64,000 nucleotides of DNA from Tritrichomonas musculus (lineage: Eukaryota > Parabasalia > Tritrichomonadida > Tritrichomonadidae), in the NCBI GenBank assembly GCA_039105265.1, contig JAPFFF010000005.1, positions 7,239,501 through 7,303,500 of the forward strand. The letters are read 5' to 3'. Position numbers and translations under genes: made by a program. Numbering within the stretch: the stretch's first letter is position 1; every line of letters starts with the position of its first letter. The notes beneath the pieces are model-generated. The model was not told the DNA's origin. It did no database searches and was given only the letters and a program-made list of their open reading frames with translations. This document shows, one piece after another, positions 17,201 through 27,189 of the stretch.

Positions 17201-20200
17201 TTAAATAATGAAATTTTGTTTTATTATTTTCATATCAAAAATAATCAACCACTTTTTTCAGATTATTCACAATTACAACAAGCAACAAATACTAAAAAAG
17301 GTGAATCAAATTCTGAACAATTTTATCTTTCACAAATTAATGAATATAAAACTCTCAATAATATTGCAGATATTGCACCTTTTCGAACTGAATTATCACA
17401 AGAAGAAAGAAATCAATTAGGTCAAAATCCTTTGCCATACACAAATAATTTCTTAAGACAATTCCAACCACAACAAAATCCAATATCAAATGTTGTTTCT
17501 CAACCAATTTTGAAAACTAAATCACAAGCACCAAAAGAAAACCCAGAAAATTCAGTTCCTTTACAGAATGTCAAAATTCATAATTTGGTTAAAGATTCAA
17601 TTGAAAAAGCTGTTTTATCAAAATATCCTTCAACAACAATTAAAAATCCTCTTGTTCCTTCTACAAAATCAAATGGTGTTATGAGTGTTCCTGTTAAAAA
17701 TTCAACTTTTGAGATAACTAAACAAAATACAATAAATGAATTTAAAAATGAAAATTCTTGGTTTTCACAACTTTCAAAAATTGATGATAAAGTTAATTCA
17801 ATTACTTCTGAAAGTGATTTAAATAATTTTTTAAATGATTTATCAAATTCACATGTTAGACTTATTAGAACTGAACAAATATTATCAGATTATCAAACTG
17901 CTTATCCTGATGTTCCTTTCAATATTGATGCAATTAAATTTTGGATGCTACAAGGTACTGAAAATGATTTGACAAAATATTGTGAAAATACAGTTTCACA
18001 ATATTATGAAAAAGAATATAATAAAATTGTTGAAGATTTGAGAGCTTTATCAAATACAGATGCAGTTAATTATGCTGAACAATGGAAACAAAAAAGAGAT
18101 TCAGGTAAAAATCCTAAACAAATTTATTATGAATTGAGACAACTTTTTGATGAAAAAATAAAAGATAAAAAATCATTGGATTCTCTCAAAGTTGGTTTTC
18201 TTGGTAGAATTAATTCAAAATATGGTACAAATATTTCAATAACTGAATTATTACCTTATAATACAAAAGATGAATATGAAAATTATGTTTTCAAATATTT
18301 GTATGATATCAATAAAGATAAAATCAAAACAGTATTGAATGCAATTCGAAATTTATTAGGTGAAAATGATTCAAATTATCAAGAATTAAATAATGATTTT
18401 CAAAATTTTGAAGTTTCATCATTTATTAATGAAGCTGCAGTTGAAAATATTAAAAGTTTTTATGATTCCATTCAAAATAAATTAACTAAATTTAAATCAA
18501 ATTCAACTTCTAAAAATGCAGCTATTGAAAATTTAAGAAGAAGATATCAAAATACTGATTTAACAAATGATGATTTGAAAAATATTCAACAAAAAGATTT
18601 AGATGATTATTTCAAAGCTTATTCAACATTAAAAGAATATAATGATGAATTAAATTCAAATATTGAACTTGATGATTTTTTACCTCAACAAAGTTATCAA
18701 CAAAAATATTGGTATATGAAAGCAATGATTGAAATTCATAAATATTTGATTAAAACAAAACAACCTGCTTCTGAAACAAATTGCACTGAATTTAAAAATC
18801 AACAAAATTCTCAAGGAAAAGATGATAAACAAATTTTTGAAGAATATACAAAATTAAATGGTGATGAAGATACAAAAAAGAAAGTATTTGAAACGACAAA
18901 ACTTCAATTATTAACTCAAAATGCAGAAATTTATAAAAAATATCAACAATATATTGATTCTCTTGATAGTGTTGATTTAATATCAAGATTTTTCAAAGTA
19001 ATTCAAAAATTAACTGCTTTACAACAACAAGACAATTTTTATAATTCATTATCTTTTGAATATTTAAACAATTTTATTAGCGCTAGTTCTCAAGGTGAAA
19101 ATATAAATCTATTAGATAGATTGGTAAGAATTGAATTTGTATTAGATTATTTACCAAAAGTTAGAGAAAAACATAAATTGAAAAAAGAATATCCATCAAT
19201 AGATGATTTATTAACTGAAATTCCAACTGTAAAATTAGATGAATTAAATGATGAAATTGAAGAATCAAAAACATTGAATGCAAATACAAAAGCAGCTCGT
19301 GAAACATTAATTCAAAAATTTATGACTGAACATCCAGATGATTATGATGCTTCTGAAGTTCAGAAAATTAAAGATTTGAATGATTTAAAAATTTATTTTC
19401 AAATTATTCCAACTTTGAATAAATTCAATCATGCTTTTTCTGAAGACACTCCAAAAAGTTGGGAAACATTTACAACAATTGGACCAAATGGTAAAAAAAT
19501 GTTAGATGATATTAATCTTGAATATATTGATACATTGAGATTATTTAAAAAGTGGAAAGAACTTCAAAATGCTGAAGAACTTGAAGACGGTACAAGACAT
19601 GTTGTTGAAACTTTACTTGAAAATTCACATTTAATTAATACCAATCAAAATGAAAATCGTCAATCTCAATTTCATATGCTTCATGAAAATTTGAAACAAT
19701 GGATTCAACAACAAGAAAATAGTAATCAAAATGAATCAACTTTCAGAAGTTCAATTGATACAAAATTGAAAGAACAAGGTATTAATAATAATTCTAATGA
19801 TATGAGTAAAGTTAAATTCAATGATTTACAAGATTATTATGATTTTATGGTTGCTGCTTCAAAATTCAATAATTATTTCAATTCAACTTATGAAACTCCT
19901 TCAAAATTCATTAATCATCCAAATAAAAAGTTATTTGTATTAAAAGTTTCAACATTTCCAAAAATTGATGAATTTTTAAGTTTGAATGACCCTGAAAATT
20001 ATAAAACTGCAAATGGATTTGAAAATAATAAATCAAAAATTGAAGAAAAATTCAAAGAATTTCAAAATAAATATCATGATAATTTATTACAAAATATTGA
20101 AAATGAAATAAATCAATTAAAATCTTCTACTGAAAAATATAAAGAAAATGCCAAAAATATAATTGAAACTTTTATGGCTCAAAATCAAAATAAAATTAAT

Positions 20201-23200
20201 ATTTCTATGAAAATTATTGATAAATATAACAATATCACTGATTTACAAAAATATTTAAATAAAGAAGCTGAAAAATATTGGAAAGATAAAATTAATGCAA
20301 ATATTGATGTTTATAACACTTTGTTTGGTGTTAGTTTGAATTTTCAAACATTAAAACAACAATATGGTACAAATTATCAAGAATTCTATAATTCAATGAT
20401 TCAGAATATTCAAGAAGAAACAACAAGACAAATTCAATTATATATGAAAGATATTAACATTGAATTAAAAGCTTATAAAAATGCAAATCCTTCTTCAACA
20501 AAATATGATGGTATTGAAAAATTTGAATCACCTGATTTTACAAATGAAAATATGAGTGAAGAAGAAAAAAATAGGAAAATTCAAGAAATTAAAGAAAATT
20601 TCAAAAAGTTTGGAAATTTTGAAGATAGATTTTATAAATTAAAAATTGAGAATAATTTAAATGAATATAATAGATGGTATAATCGTTGGACACCAAAAGG
20701 TAAAAAACCGTTATTTACTGATACTTTAGAAACTTTATTACAAAGACATCCAAAATTGTATGATTGTTATTTACATGTTTTAGTTTCATCAAAAATTGTT
20801 GAATATAATGATACAAAAAGAGCAAATGAAGAAGAAATGACATTAGAAAAGTTGAAAATTCAATTCCCAGCATCAAATTCTGAAGAACGTAAAAATCAAC
20901 CTGAATTAATGAATAATTATTTGCAAACAGAAATTGATAAAATGTCAAAAGAAAAGAAAACGGATTCTTATGAAAAAATTATTAAAGATTACAATTTAGA
21001 TAATGTTTCTGTAGAAGAATTGAAAAAATTAGGTGAGACACCTAAAATTGCAAAATTTAAAATCTTAATTCAGAGAATTTTACCAACTTTTCTAAAATGG
21101 TATCCAAATTATAAAAATAATTCAGTTGATGATATAATTGAAAATTTGTGTAAAACTTGGAATATTAGTTCAAATATTAATTCTGAACCAATTGAAAATA
21201 AAGAAAGTCTTTTGGAGGATTGTTATTATAACTTTCTATTTAATCCAATGGCAAAGAAATATTATATTGCTTATGGTAAAAAAGAATGGAATCATGAAAA
21301 TGATTTTTATATGACTAATTTTCTTGAAGATAAACTATCAGAAAATCAATATTCTGAAGATATAGATGGAAGAAAAAATGTGAATCCAATTGAAATTGAA
21401 CCAATTTTGAAAGATGAATGTCAAAAAATTGATAAAGCTTATCAAATTTTACAATCTCAATTTAATAATTTAACACCTGAATCAAAAGGATTTGTTAATG
21501 CAAATTTTGATTCATTAGATGATTTTATTCAATATTTCGGTTCAATTAATGAAACTAAATGGTTAATTAAAATCTTAGAAATTTTACCAATTTGGAATCA
21601 ATATGTAGATGATTTTGGTGTTGATTCAAAAATTTCTAATCTTCAACAAATTATCACAAAATATTCAAATAAAGATAATGAAAATTCAGAAAATTATAGA
21701 CAAGAATATTGGAATAAAATTTTAACTGCTTTATTTGAAAATTATAAGAAAGCTTATCATATTCCAAGAGAAGAAAATTTAGATTCATTCAAAGAAAAAA
21801 TATTAAAAGGAAATAATGACGATGATGATTTATTTAAAGGAATTCAAACTTTAAATCCTTTTAATTCTTCAATTGTCAATTCAAATGATAAAAAATTAAA
21901 TTCAGATGAATTCCTTCAAAAAGTTAAAAGTCAATTAGAAAAATTCATTGAACAATCAAATATTTCTTATACAAATTTACAACAAGAATATCAAAATGTT
22001 TTTGGTAAAGTAGTTGAAATAAAAGATTTGAAAAAACATAGTTGGATTGAAGTTCATTATTCAATTGAAATTCAAAGATATCAAAATTCACATCCAGATG
22101 AAAAAATAAATATTAACAATTTAGTTGCAAAATATAAATCATTTGAAAATGCTTATTGGAATTTGAGAACAGAAAAAGATAGAAAAGAATATAATAAATA
22201 TTGTTCAAAAGTTAATGAACAAGTCAATAATTTTGATGATATTAAGAAATTATTAAATTTCACACAAACTTTTGAACCAAAATCTTTAAATGAATATGAC
22301 CAAGAATTTGAAGATTTAGTTATTAAATTTAATCAAAAAGTTGAAGATTTAAAATTAAAATATTATCAAAGTGATTTAAAAAATGCTGCTACTGAATTTA
22401 TAAGTATTGATGATGCAAAGAATCGATTAAAAATTGCTGACCCAGAAAAATTATATTGGGCTTTAAAAACTAGACAAGCTTTGAAAAAATATAATGAATA
22501 TTTCAAAACTCAAACACAAACTTTTGAAAATTTAAGAGATAAATCAAATGAAGATTGGGAAACATTATATTGGAAATATTCTTTAGAACCTGAAATTGAT
22601 AAATATAAAAATGTTTTTAAAGGAACTGAAGAATTAACCGTTGAAAATTTGAGAAGAAAATATTCAACTGTTGAAGATGCAATTAAACATATAACTGCAT
22701 TAGAAACAGAAAAAGAAACAAAGAAAAAATTTGAAACAATTGAGATGAAAAAATTATTAGATATTTATAATAATTTACCTAAAACCGATAATTTAGATAC
22801 AAATGATTTGATAAGATTATGGGAAACACCTGAAAATGCAAAATTTCATTTATTAATTGAACCTTATTTAGAAGAATACAATAAATTATCAAATTTCAAA
22901 ACTTTAACTCCAGAAGAATGTGATAAAATTGTTTCAAAAAGAGATGAATGGGATAAACAAAATCCAAATGCAACAGAAGAACAAATTGAATCTATGATTC
23001 ATGATTCAGAACAAGGTTATTTAAATCGAAATGAATTAGCTTATCAAATTATTGTTTATCCAAAGTTATTGAATGCTCAAAAAATGATTCCTCAATTTGA
23101 TGTTAATAATTTCACAAAACAACATCCTGACCCATTAGATGCCAGAAAAATTTTGGATGAAATTATTCAAAAATCAGAAATTGGAATGACAAGTTTAATT

Positions 23201-24853
23201 CAAGAGTATGCAAAACATTTTCCTAATTCAACTTTACAAACATTAAAAACTTCTTATCCAGAACCTTATGAATTAGATGCTCATTTAAGAATTGACCCAT
23301 TATTATTTGAAATTCAAAAAGAAGGTGAGTATAAAAATACAAAATTCAAATTTGAAGACATTATTCATAAAAAGTATGATAAAGAAGGTGGTTATCAAGA
23401 AAATGTTTATGAAATTCAAGATAAATTATCTGAAAAATTAGATGAAATCAAAGAAATTAAACCATTATTAGAAAAATATGAAAATGAAACAACAATTAAA
23501 CCAAAATCAATTGAAGAATGGGAATCAACTTTTCCAGATAAAATTGACCCAGAACAATGGAAAAATTTGAGAAGAAATTTATTAAAAGAATTAGAAGCAA
23601 TTCGTCAATATAAATTATTATCTTCAGAATATGAATCATTTACATTAGAAAATACAGATTCTGTTCAAGATATTGCAAAGAAAAATAAAGGTTTTGATTC
23701 AATTGATTCAAAAATATTTCAAAAAGAAAAAGATGAATTAGCTAAAATTTGGGCATTCATTTCACCTTTAAAGTTAATTAATTCACAATACAAAGAAATT
23801 ATGGGTAAAAATTATCCTTTCAAAAGGTTATATGAAGATACAAATCATAATATTTCTTTAGCTAGAGAAAAATTACAAAGAAAGGTTGACTTTTTGAAAG
23901 AAGTTAAACCATTACATGATGAATTATTAAATATTACAAAAGATAATATTTCTTATGATTATTTAATTGAAAACTATTTTCAAGATATAACACAAGATGA
24001 TTTAGAAACAGAAATTTCAAAGAATAATGAAACAAAACAAAGAAATATTAAAGATATGGCACAAGGAGCTAAAGATTTTTTGAAAGGAAAAATTGACCAA
24101 GCTCAGAAAAAGAAAAGAGATGAAATGAATGAAATAAATAATTCAAATGCTTTAAGAAATTCTTATTCTGGAGGTGGTGCAATAATTCGACCTTTAATTG
24201 GAGGAGGTGGAGGTGGAAGTTTTAATAGAATTCAACCACCGAATCAATTGAATCAACAGAATCAACAGAATCAACAACCACAGAATCAATTGAATCAATT
24301 GAATCAAAATCAAATTCCACCTTTTCATTATGATAAATCAAATCCATTAAGTTTTCGAATTCAAAAATTGAATTATATGAAAATGATTGATGGATTGAAA
24401 AATCAAGGTACTAATTCAGAAATTCAAACATATACACAAATAAATCCATTGATTTCAAATCCTCAACCAAAAATAACTCCGTTAACAATTAATCCAGAAC
24501 CTCAAATAACTCAACCAATTCAAATAACTCCTCAACCAATTCAACCAACTCCTCAACCAATTCAACCAATTCAACCTCAACCAATTCAACCAACTCCTCA
24601 ACCTATTCAACCAATTCAACCAACTCAACCAACTCAACCAACTCAAACAAATACATTAAGTAAAAAAGAAATTGAAGGAATTTTAAAGAAAATGAAAATT
24701 CCTCTTCGTTATGCAATTCAATTATTTAATGCAAATATTTCAAAAGACCAATTAAAAAGTGCTGAATCAATTAAAAATATTATTTCAAATCTTAAGAAAA
24801 GTAAATTTGTTCCTAAAAAAGCATTACGTTATAATTTATTGAATAAATTATAA
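14252..24853 (+). CDS. Giant 3,533-residue helical, Gln/Asn-rich protein
   Basis: A single uninterrupted 10.6-kb frame. Residues 1-570 and 690-1200 are helical with Gln/Asn-rich linkers. Around 575-670 are NSNNPLDVQNLLNQQPTQ repeats and PTQ runs, and at about 863-872 a poly-Gln. From about 1250 to 3220 the chain is a long series of diverged 50-70-residue helical units with recurring YN/YK, LxxKYxxxEDA and LxxYxxYF elements. The C-terminus has a Gly-rich patch (GGGG, about 3310) and a PQPIQPT-rich region, then a basic helix (about 3470-3533). It opens the virion block and lacks the early-type box. Its length and repeated helices suggest a scaffold or internal virion protein. I know of no comparable protein in standard Mavericks. 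Confidence 0.8.
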   Translation: MTLEDFQNAWNWMNSNHPEEMNDIQSYFNSHGIEFNQENFIQTSQADNRENYTPSIDILIAIPSVLKINNLLGLQENNPNYIQNIALFIETFYTGTSKTPEQFHDFWKMVRKIIELYSIVVQTPNYDDAMNYLNDSIQPISKNFNNDFSQANQFLDKSINYIKQCSQFEKEIRETYSVEELKSDNFLITFAAWSIYQNEPTNIIKYFIAFLLYKKYCEAFQPSQKIPFQDMVLSHNNSFDDLIQFFINEFNRNGINVSTQNSNLIKNYYSNFNNSTSINNILNNRGSHITAQEVIVQPKKRNSRKIQLLSIDSPPPQDPMILLQQMKSYIETWWLDNKDEQPTQIDIYLNSNQGSPQEKFNVIQNIYSTFKKWENIQIKDDNIDISGAETDKIRKFREYCDYLSFSMKSFNMMNINSNKISIIDCFIKFGNLDNAYNQIELFNQYISQPRMNENLSNMYQVLQKYFNDDDKIGDIFWNYCPDMTQLSKLLNSASTILSDEQLCSQTGQLFIFYNSNLAPPISFFAMLNRFQNIQTVWNEIAKKFNTTPNELLNRIQHQTQENQQIASDQQTIQNSNNPLDVQNLLNHHPTQPIQNIQPVSQPTQQPTQPTQQPTQNSNNPLDVQNLLNQQPTQNSNNPLDVQNLLNQQPTQQPTQPTQQPTSNSENWEIQNLSRDWSIFQSKKRELFSEAVSLFGQIYSAQSNNQIQDENEYYLVIIDEFRNLIPELVNMTFWSDAHQIFEDDLLGYNRFIKLFPIAVLFNILVSNPQQVFTTKTIQQLFSQNDSISDESLFHAYSVIARYYESLIQNNPISQVNTLMSETQKDYKNSWKDVFIKINQRCQNAILPESNPQTNQQVMNSIENNQQQQQQQQTIFSEKDFKWIIEYSYSMYSMNMKFPNRIIEKLCDDYYQFYQEYNNKFEGNEDPLQTKEQINGRFGGDIHSIPSYLLSYPIVKFLNKLFANSGPSVLDFSSHLFDLKDWICQLNNEILFYYFHIKNNQPLFSDYSQLQQATNTKKGESNSEQFYLSQINEYKTLNNIADIAPFRTELSQEERNQLGQNPLPYTNNFLRQFQPQQNPISNVVSQPILKTKSQAPKENPENSVPLQNVKIHNLVKDSIEKAVLSKYPSTTIKNPLVPSTKSNGVMSVPVKNSTFEITKQNTINEFKNENSWFSQLSKIDDKVNSITSESDLNNFLNDLSNSHVRLIRTEQILSDYQTAYPDVPFNIDAIKFWMLQGTENDLTKYCENTVSQYYEKEYNKIVEDLRALSNTDAVNYAEQWKQKRDSGKNPKQIYYELRQLFDEKIKDKKSLDSLKVGFLGRINSKYGTNISITELLPYNTKDEYENYVFKYLYDINKDKIKTVLNAIRNLLGENDSNYQELNNDFQNFEVSSFINEAAVENIKSFYDSIQNKLTKFKSNSTSKNAAIENLRRRYQNTDLTNDDLKNIQQKDLDDYFKAYSTLKEYNDELNSNIELDDFLPQQSYQQKYWYMKAMIEIHKYLIKTKQPASETNCTEFKNQQNSQGKDDKQIFEEYTKLNGDEDTKKKVFETTKLQLLTQNAEIYKKYQQYIDSLDSVDLISRFFKVIQKLTALQQQDNFYNSLSFEYLNNFISASSQGENINLLDRLVRIEFVLDYLPKVREKHKLKKEYPSIDDLLTEIPTVKLDELNDEIEESKTLNANTKAARETLIQKFMTEHPDDYDASEVQKIKDLNDLKIYFQIIPTLNKFNHAFSEDTPKSWETFTTIGPNGKKMLDDINLEYIDTLRLFKKWKELQNAEELEDGTRHVVETLLENSHLINTNQNENRQSQFHMLHENLKQWIQQQENSNQNESTFRSSIDTKLKEQGINNNSNDMSKVKFNDLQDYYDFMVAASKFNNYFNSTYETPSKFINHPNKKLFVLKVSTFPKIDEFLSLNDPENYKTANGFENNKSKIEEKFKEFQNKYHDNLLQNIENEINQLKSSTEKYKENAKNIIETFMAQNQNKINISMKIIDKYNNITDLQKYLNKEAEKYWKDKINANIDVYNTLFGVSLNFQTLKQQYGTNYQEFYNSMIQNIQEETTRQIQLYMKDINIELKAYKNANPSSTKYDGIEKFESPDFTNENMSEEEKNRKIQEIKENFKKFGNFEDRFYKLKIENNLNEYNRWYNRWTPKGKKPLFTDTLETLLQRHPKLYDCYLHVLVSSKIVEYNDTKRANEEEMTLEKLKIQFPASNSEERKNQPELMNNYLQTEIDKMSKEKKTDSYEKIIKDYNLDNVSVEELKKLGETPKIAKFKILIQRILPTFLKWYPNYKNNSVDDIIENLCKTWNISSNINSEPIENKESLLEDCYYNFLFNPMAKKYYIAYGKKEWNHENDFYMTNFLEDKLSENQYSEDIDGRKNVNPIEIEPILKDECQKIDKAYQILQSQFNNLTPESKGFVNANFDSLDDFIQYFGSINETKWLIKILEILPIWNQYVDDFGVDSKISNLQQIITKYSNKDNENSENYRQEYWNKILTALFENYKKAYHIPREENLDSFKEKILKGNNDDDDLFKGIQTLNPFNSSIVNSNDKKLNSDEFLQKVKSQLEKFIEQSNISYTNLQQEYQNVFGKVVEIKDLKKHSWIEVHYSIEIQRYQNSHPDEKININNLVAKYKSFENAYWNLRTEKDRKEYNKYCSKVNEQVNNFDDIKKLLNFTQTFEPKSLNEYDQEFEDLVIKFNQKVEDLKLKYYQSDLKNAATEFISIDDAKNRLKIADPEKLYWALKTRQALKKYNEYFKTQTQTFENLRDKSNEDWETLYWKYSLEPEIDKYKNVFKGTEELTVENLRRKYSTVEDAIKHITALETEKETKKKFETIEMKKLLDIYNNLPKTDNLDTNDLIRLWETPENAKFHLLIEPYLEEYNKLSNFKTLTPEECDKIVSKRDEWDKQNPNATEEQIESMIHDSEQGYLNRNELAYQIIVYPKLLNAQKMIPQFDVNNFTKQHPDPLDARKILDEIIQKSEIGMTSLIQEYAKHFPNSTLQTLKTSYPEPYELDAHLRIDPLLFEIQKEGEYKNTKFKFEDIIHKKYDKEGGYQENVYEIQDKLSEKLDEIKEIKPLLEKYENETTIKPKSIEEWESTFPDKIDPEQWKNLRRNLLKELEAIRQYKLLSSEYESFTLENTDSVQDIAKKNKGFDSIDSKIFQKEKDELAKIWAFISPLKLINSQYKEIMGKNYPFKRLYEDTNHNISLAREKLQRKVDFLKEVKPLHDELLNITKDNISYDYLIENYFQDITQDDLETEISKNNETKQRNIKDMAQGAKDFLKGKIDQAQKKKRDEMNEINNSNALRNSYSGGGAIIRPLIGGGGGGSFNRIQPPNQLNQQNQQNQQPQNQLNQLNQNQIPPFHYDKSNPLSFRIQKLNYMKMIDGLKNQGTNSEIQTYTQINPLISNPQPKITPLTINPEPQITQPIQITPQPIQPTPQPIQPIQPQPIQPTPQPIQPIQPTQPTQPTQTNTLSKKEIEGILKKMKIPLRYAIQLFNANISKDQLKSAESIKNIISNLKKSKFVPKKALRYNLLNKL
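15969..16240 (+). repeat. In-frame NSNNPLDVQNLLN / PTQ repeats
   Basis: Three near-identical copies of a segment encoding NSNNPLDVQNLLN, separated by CAACCAACT runs that encode PTQ. The identity at DNA level shows recent slippage or unequal exchange within the giant gene. A second CAACCAATT/CAACCAACT tract is at about 24510-24650. Confidence 0.8.
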
Positions 24854-24906
24854 ATTCAATAAAAAATTTTTTAAATCAATTTTTTATTTTTTATTAAAAA
24901 AAAGAG

Positions 24907-24975
24907 ATGTCATATTCAATGCCAGTCAAAAGAAAGAAAACAACAAGAAAACGTAAAACAACTCGTAAAAAATAA
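24907..24975 (+). CDS. 22-residue Lys/Arg-rich core-like peptide
   Basis: A tiny frame (ATG 24907-24909, TAA 24973-24975) between the giant gene and the next virion gene. Half of the 22 residues are Lys or Arg, in two KRKKTTRKR-like blocks after MSYSMPV. The composition matches DNA-condensing peptides such as adenovirus mu (pX) and protamines. It has its own virion-class leader (TTTTTATTTTTTATTAAAA before the ATG) and a following T-rich 3' end, which argues that it is a gene and not chance. Its size means homology alone cannot confirm it. Confidence 0.6.
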   Translation: MSYSMPVKRKKTTRKRKTTRKK

Positions 24976-25015
24976 AAAAATAATCAATTTTTTATTCAAT
25001 AAATAAAAATATTCA

Positions 25016-26338
25016 ATGTCAATATTAGATTATTTTTCAAATGGAGATGGAAAATCAACGAATTTATCTCTTGGACCAAATGATTTACTTCCAGAAACAA
25101 TGCCTCAAAATTCAGTTGGTAGACTTCTTCAAAATCCAACTGACCTCTATTCACCAACAACTAAAAAAGTGAAGAGATTTGATAAAAAATCAAATCCATA
25201 TTCAATTGATGGTCTGACAAATAATTCAAAATCAAATACATATTCAATTGATAATTTGTTAAATTCGACTTCACCTTCAACAACTCTTTCAACAAAACAA
25301 TATTCAAAACCATCCAAAAAATCAAATACATATTCAATTGATAATTTGTTAAATTCGACTTCACCTTCAACAACTCTTTCAACAAAACAATATTCAAAGC
25401 CATCCAAAAAATCAAATCCATATTCAATTGATAATCTTTTGAATTCAACTTCACCTTCAACAACTCTCACAACAAAACAACATTCAATGGCTCCCAAAAA
25501 ACAAAATCCATATTCAGTTGATAATATGTTAGACCCAAGGTCAGCAAATTATTTATTGAATACAGATAATTCAAAAGAATTATATGGTGAACTTGCAAAA
25601 AAGCATCCAAAACTAATTTTTAAGAAAAAGTCAGCTAAAGAAAAATCAGGAATGAATGAAGTATCTAAAATTTTGTTAGATAAGAATAGAGTAATCAAAT
25701 TCACTAAAAAAGCTACAACACCTGAAGGAGCAGCAGAAATGGTTGCAAAACATAATTCAACAAAAGCTCAGAAATGGCATTTGAATTTAATTAATCCAAA
25801 TGGTCCAATTGAAAAAAATAATTTTTCAGATGTTAATGGTGATGGTGTCCCTGATATCATAATTTTGAATGAAAATAATTCACCAGTTTATGTCAATGGT
25901 ATTACTACATGTAAAAGTAATTCTATGAAAAAGTTAGACCAAATTGAATCTTCAAAAGGTGATTCAGCTTATTCAAAATTCAAAAAGAAAGTATTTTCAG
26001 CTAAAAACACTGCATTAACAGAAATGGGATTGAATAATGCTGATAAAATTCAACAAATGGGATTATTAAATAAAGCAATGTCCGAAATTTGGCATGATGA
26101 AATTATTCAAAAAGTTTATGATAAATTGAATTTAACAACTCAAAAAGAAATTAATAAAGCTAAAAGAACACAAGCATATAAAAATGAATTGATGGCAACG
26201 GTTGATGAAAATATTGCACAACATCGTGATGATAGAACATATTATCATTCATTATTGACTCATGCAATGGTTGATGCTCAGAATAATAGAACTCCAACAG
26301 AAAAGAATTCAAATCCTTATTCAATTGGACTTTTTTAA
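25016..26338 (+). CDS. 440-residue virion-type protein with tandem repeats
   Basis: The N-terminal third has three about 40-residue repeats (SNTYSIDNLLNSTSPSTT then LSTKQYSKPSKK), followed by a basic linker and a C-terminal half with a DVNGDGVPDIIIL segment (about 275-290). This looks like a Ca-binding DxNxDG loop and is followed by PVYVNGITT; similar segments occur in conserved virion proteins of Polinton-like viruses. The C-terminus is helical (about 320-430) and ends in the NPYSI motif again. The gene sits between the core-like peptide and the ATPase with a TTTTTTATT-type leader, so a minor capsid or core role is likely. The exact family is uncertain. Confidence 0.65.
   Translation: MSILDYFSNGDGKSTNLSLGPNDLLPETMPQNSVGRLLQNPTDLYSPTTKKVKRFDKKSNPYSIDGLTNNSKSNTYSIDNLLNSTSPSTTLSTKQYSKPSKKSNTYSIDNLLNSTSPSTTLSTKQYSKPSKKSNPYSIDNLLNSTSPSTTLTTKQHSMAPKKQNPYSVDNMLDPRSANYLLNTDNSKELYGELAKKHPKLIFKKKSAKEKSGMNEVSKILLDKNRVIKFTKKATTPEGAAEMVAKHNSTKAQKWHLNLINPNGPIEKNNFSDVNGDGVPDIIILNENNSPVYVNGITTCKSNSMKKLDQIESSKGDSAYSKFKKKVFSAKNTALTEMGLNNADKIQQMGLLNKAMSEIWHDEIIQKVYDKLNLTTQKEINKAKRTQAYKNELMATVDENIAQHRDDRTYYHSLLTHAMVDAQNNRTPTEKNSNPYSIGLF
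25195..25505 (+). repeat. Three in-frame repeats of about 120 bp
   Basis: Copies beginning near 25222, 25321 and 25417 encode SxxYSIDNLLNSTSPSTT units. The first two are almost identical at DNA level and the third is slightly diverged, so expansion was recent. Both strands are open across the array, which explains spurious minus-strand frames. Confidence 0.8.
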
Positions 26339-26348
26339 AAAAATTTAA

Positions 26349-27182
26349 ATGTCTTCAAAAAATAAGAACCTTACAAAAATAAAACAAGAAATTAAAGATA
26401 AATTGAGAACTTCGAAGAAACATGTTGAAGGAGCTTTAATAAATGAAATACATCCAGATATTTTAATTAAATACAATTCTGTGAATGTTATTGTTGGTAA
26501 ACAAAGTTTCGGAAAAACCGTTATTGCTTTAGAAGAAATTATTAAAATCAGTCAATTGAATACACATCATTTATTAATTTATATTACTAAAAATGGTGAT
26601 GAAAATGATAGAAGCTTTCAATCTTTGAAAGATTTATTGAAAATTCCTTATATAACTGTTTCTGAAGAAGATAGTGAAAGTTGTATTCAAGAATTAATTG
26701 ATGCAAAGAATTTATATTATCAAGTGAAAAGAGAAGGATTAGAAGAATTAATGGATGACACTCAAAAATATCAAATGTTTGATGTATTACATGTTGAAGA
26801 TTTTGAAAGAAATTATTTACATTCAATTGTATTATTTGATGATATTAGTAATTCAAAATTATTTTCAAACGAAGAAAACTTTTTCAGTCAACAAATTAAA
26901 AGATGTAGACATACAAATATTTCTTATTTCTTATTAATTCAAGGATGGAAAGGTATCAAACCATTTATTAAAAATGAAATAACAACTTTAATGATTTTCC
27001 CTTGTTTCAATAAACAACAATTACATTATATTTTCAATCAATCTGCTTCAAATTTAAGTTGGGAAGAATTCTATCAATTGTGTTTAGATATGGTTTCTTA
27101 TCGTCAACAAAATAAAGATGCACATCCATTTTTAGTAGTTCAAATTACTGATGGTGGTGAAACTTTCTTAAGATTAGAATAA
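26349..27182 (+). CDS. FtsK/HerA-type genome-packaging ATPase
   Basis: A 277-residue P-loop ATPase. Walker A is GKQSFGKT (50-57), and Walker B is a hydrophobic strand ending IVLFDD (160-165). The downstream sensor/arginine-finger region QIKRCRHTNISYFLLIQ (about 180-197) is as in A32-like packaging ATPases. Length and motif order fit the Maverick/Polinton ATPase that pumps the genome into preformed capsids at a vertex. It lies ten bases after the preceding virion gene and directly upstream of the capsid genes. Its AT-rich leader lacks the TCACTTCA box, as expected for a late gene. Confidence 0.9.
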   Translation: MSSKNKNLTKIKQEIKDKLRTSKKHVEGALINEIHPDILIKYNSVNVIVGKQSFGKTVIALEEIIKISQLNTHHLLIYITKNGDENDRSFQSLKDLLKIPYITVSEEDSESCIQELIDAKNLYYQVKREGLEELMDDTQKYQMFDVLHVEDFERNYLHSIVLFDDISNSKLFSNEENFFSQQIKRCRHTNISYFLLIQGWKGIKPFIKNEITTLMIFPCFNKQQLHYIFNQSASNLSWEEFYQLCLDMVSYRQQNKDAHPFLVVQITDGGETFLRLE

Positions 27183-27189
27183 ATTTTTT

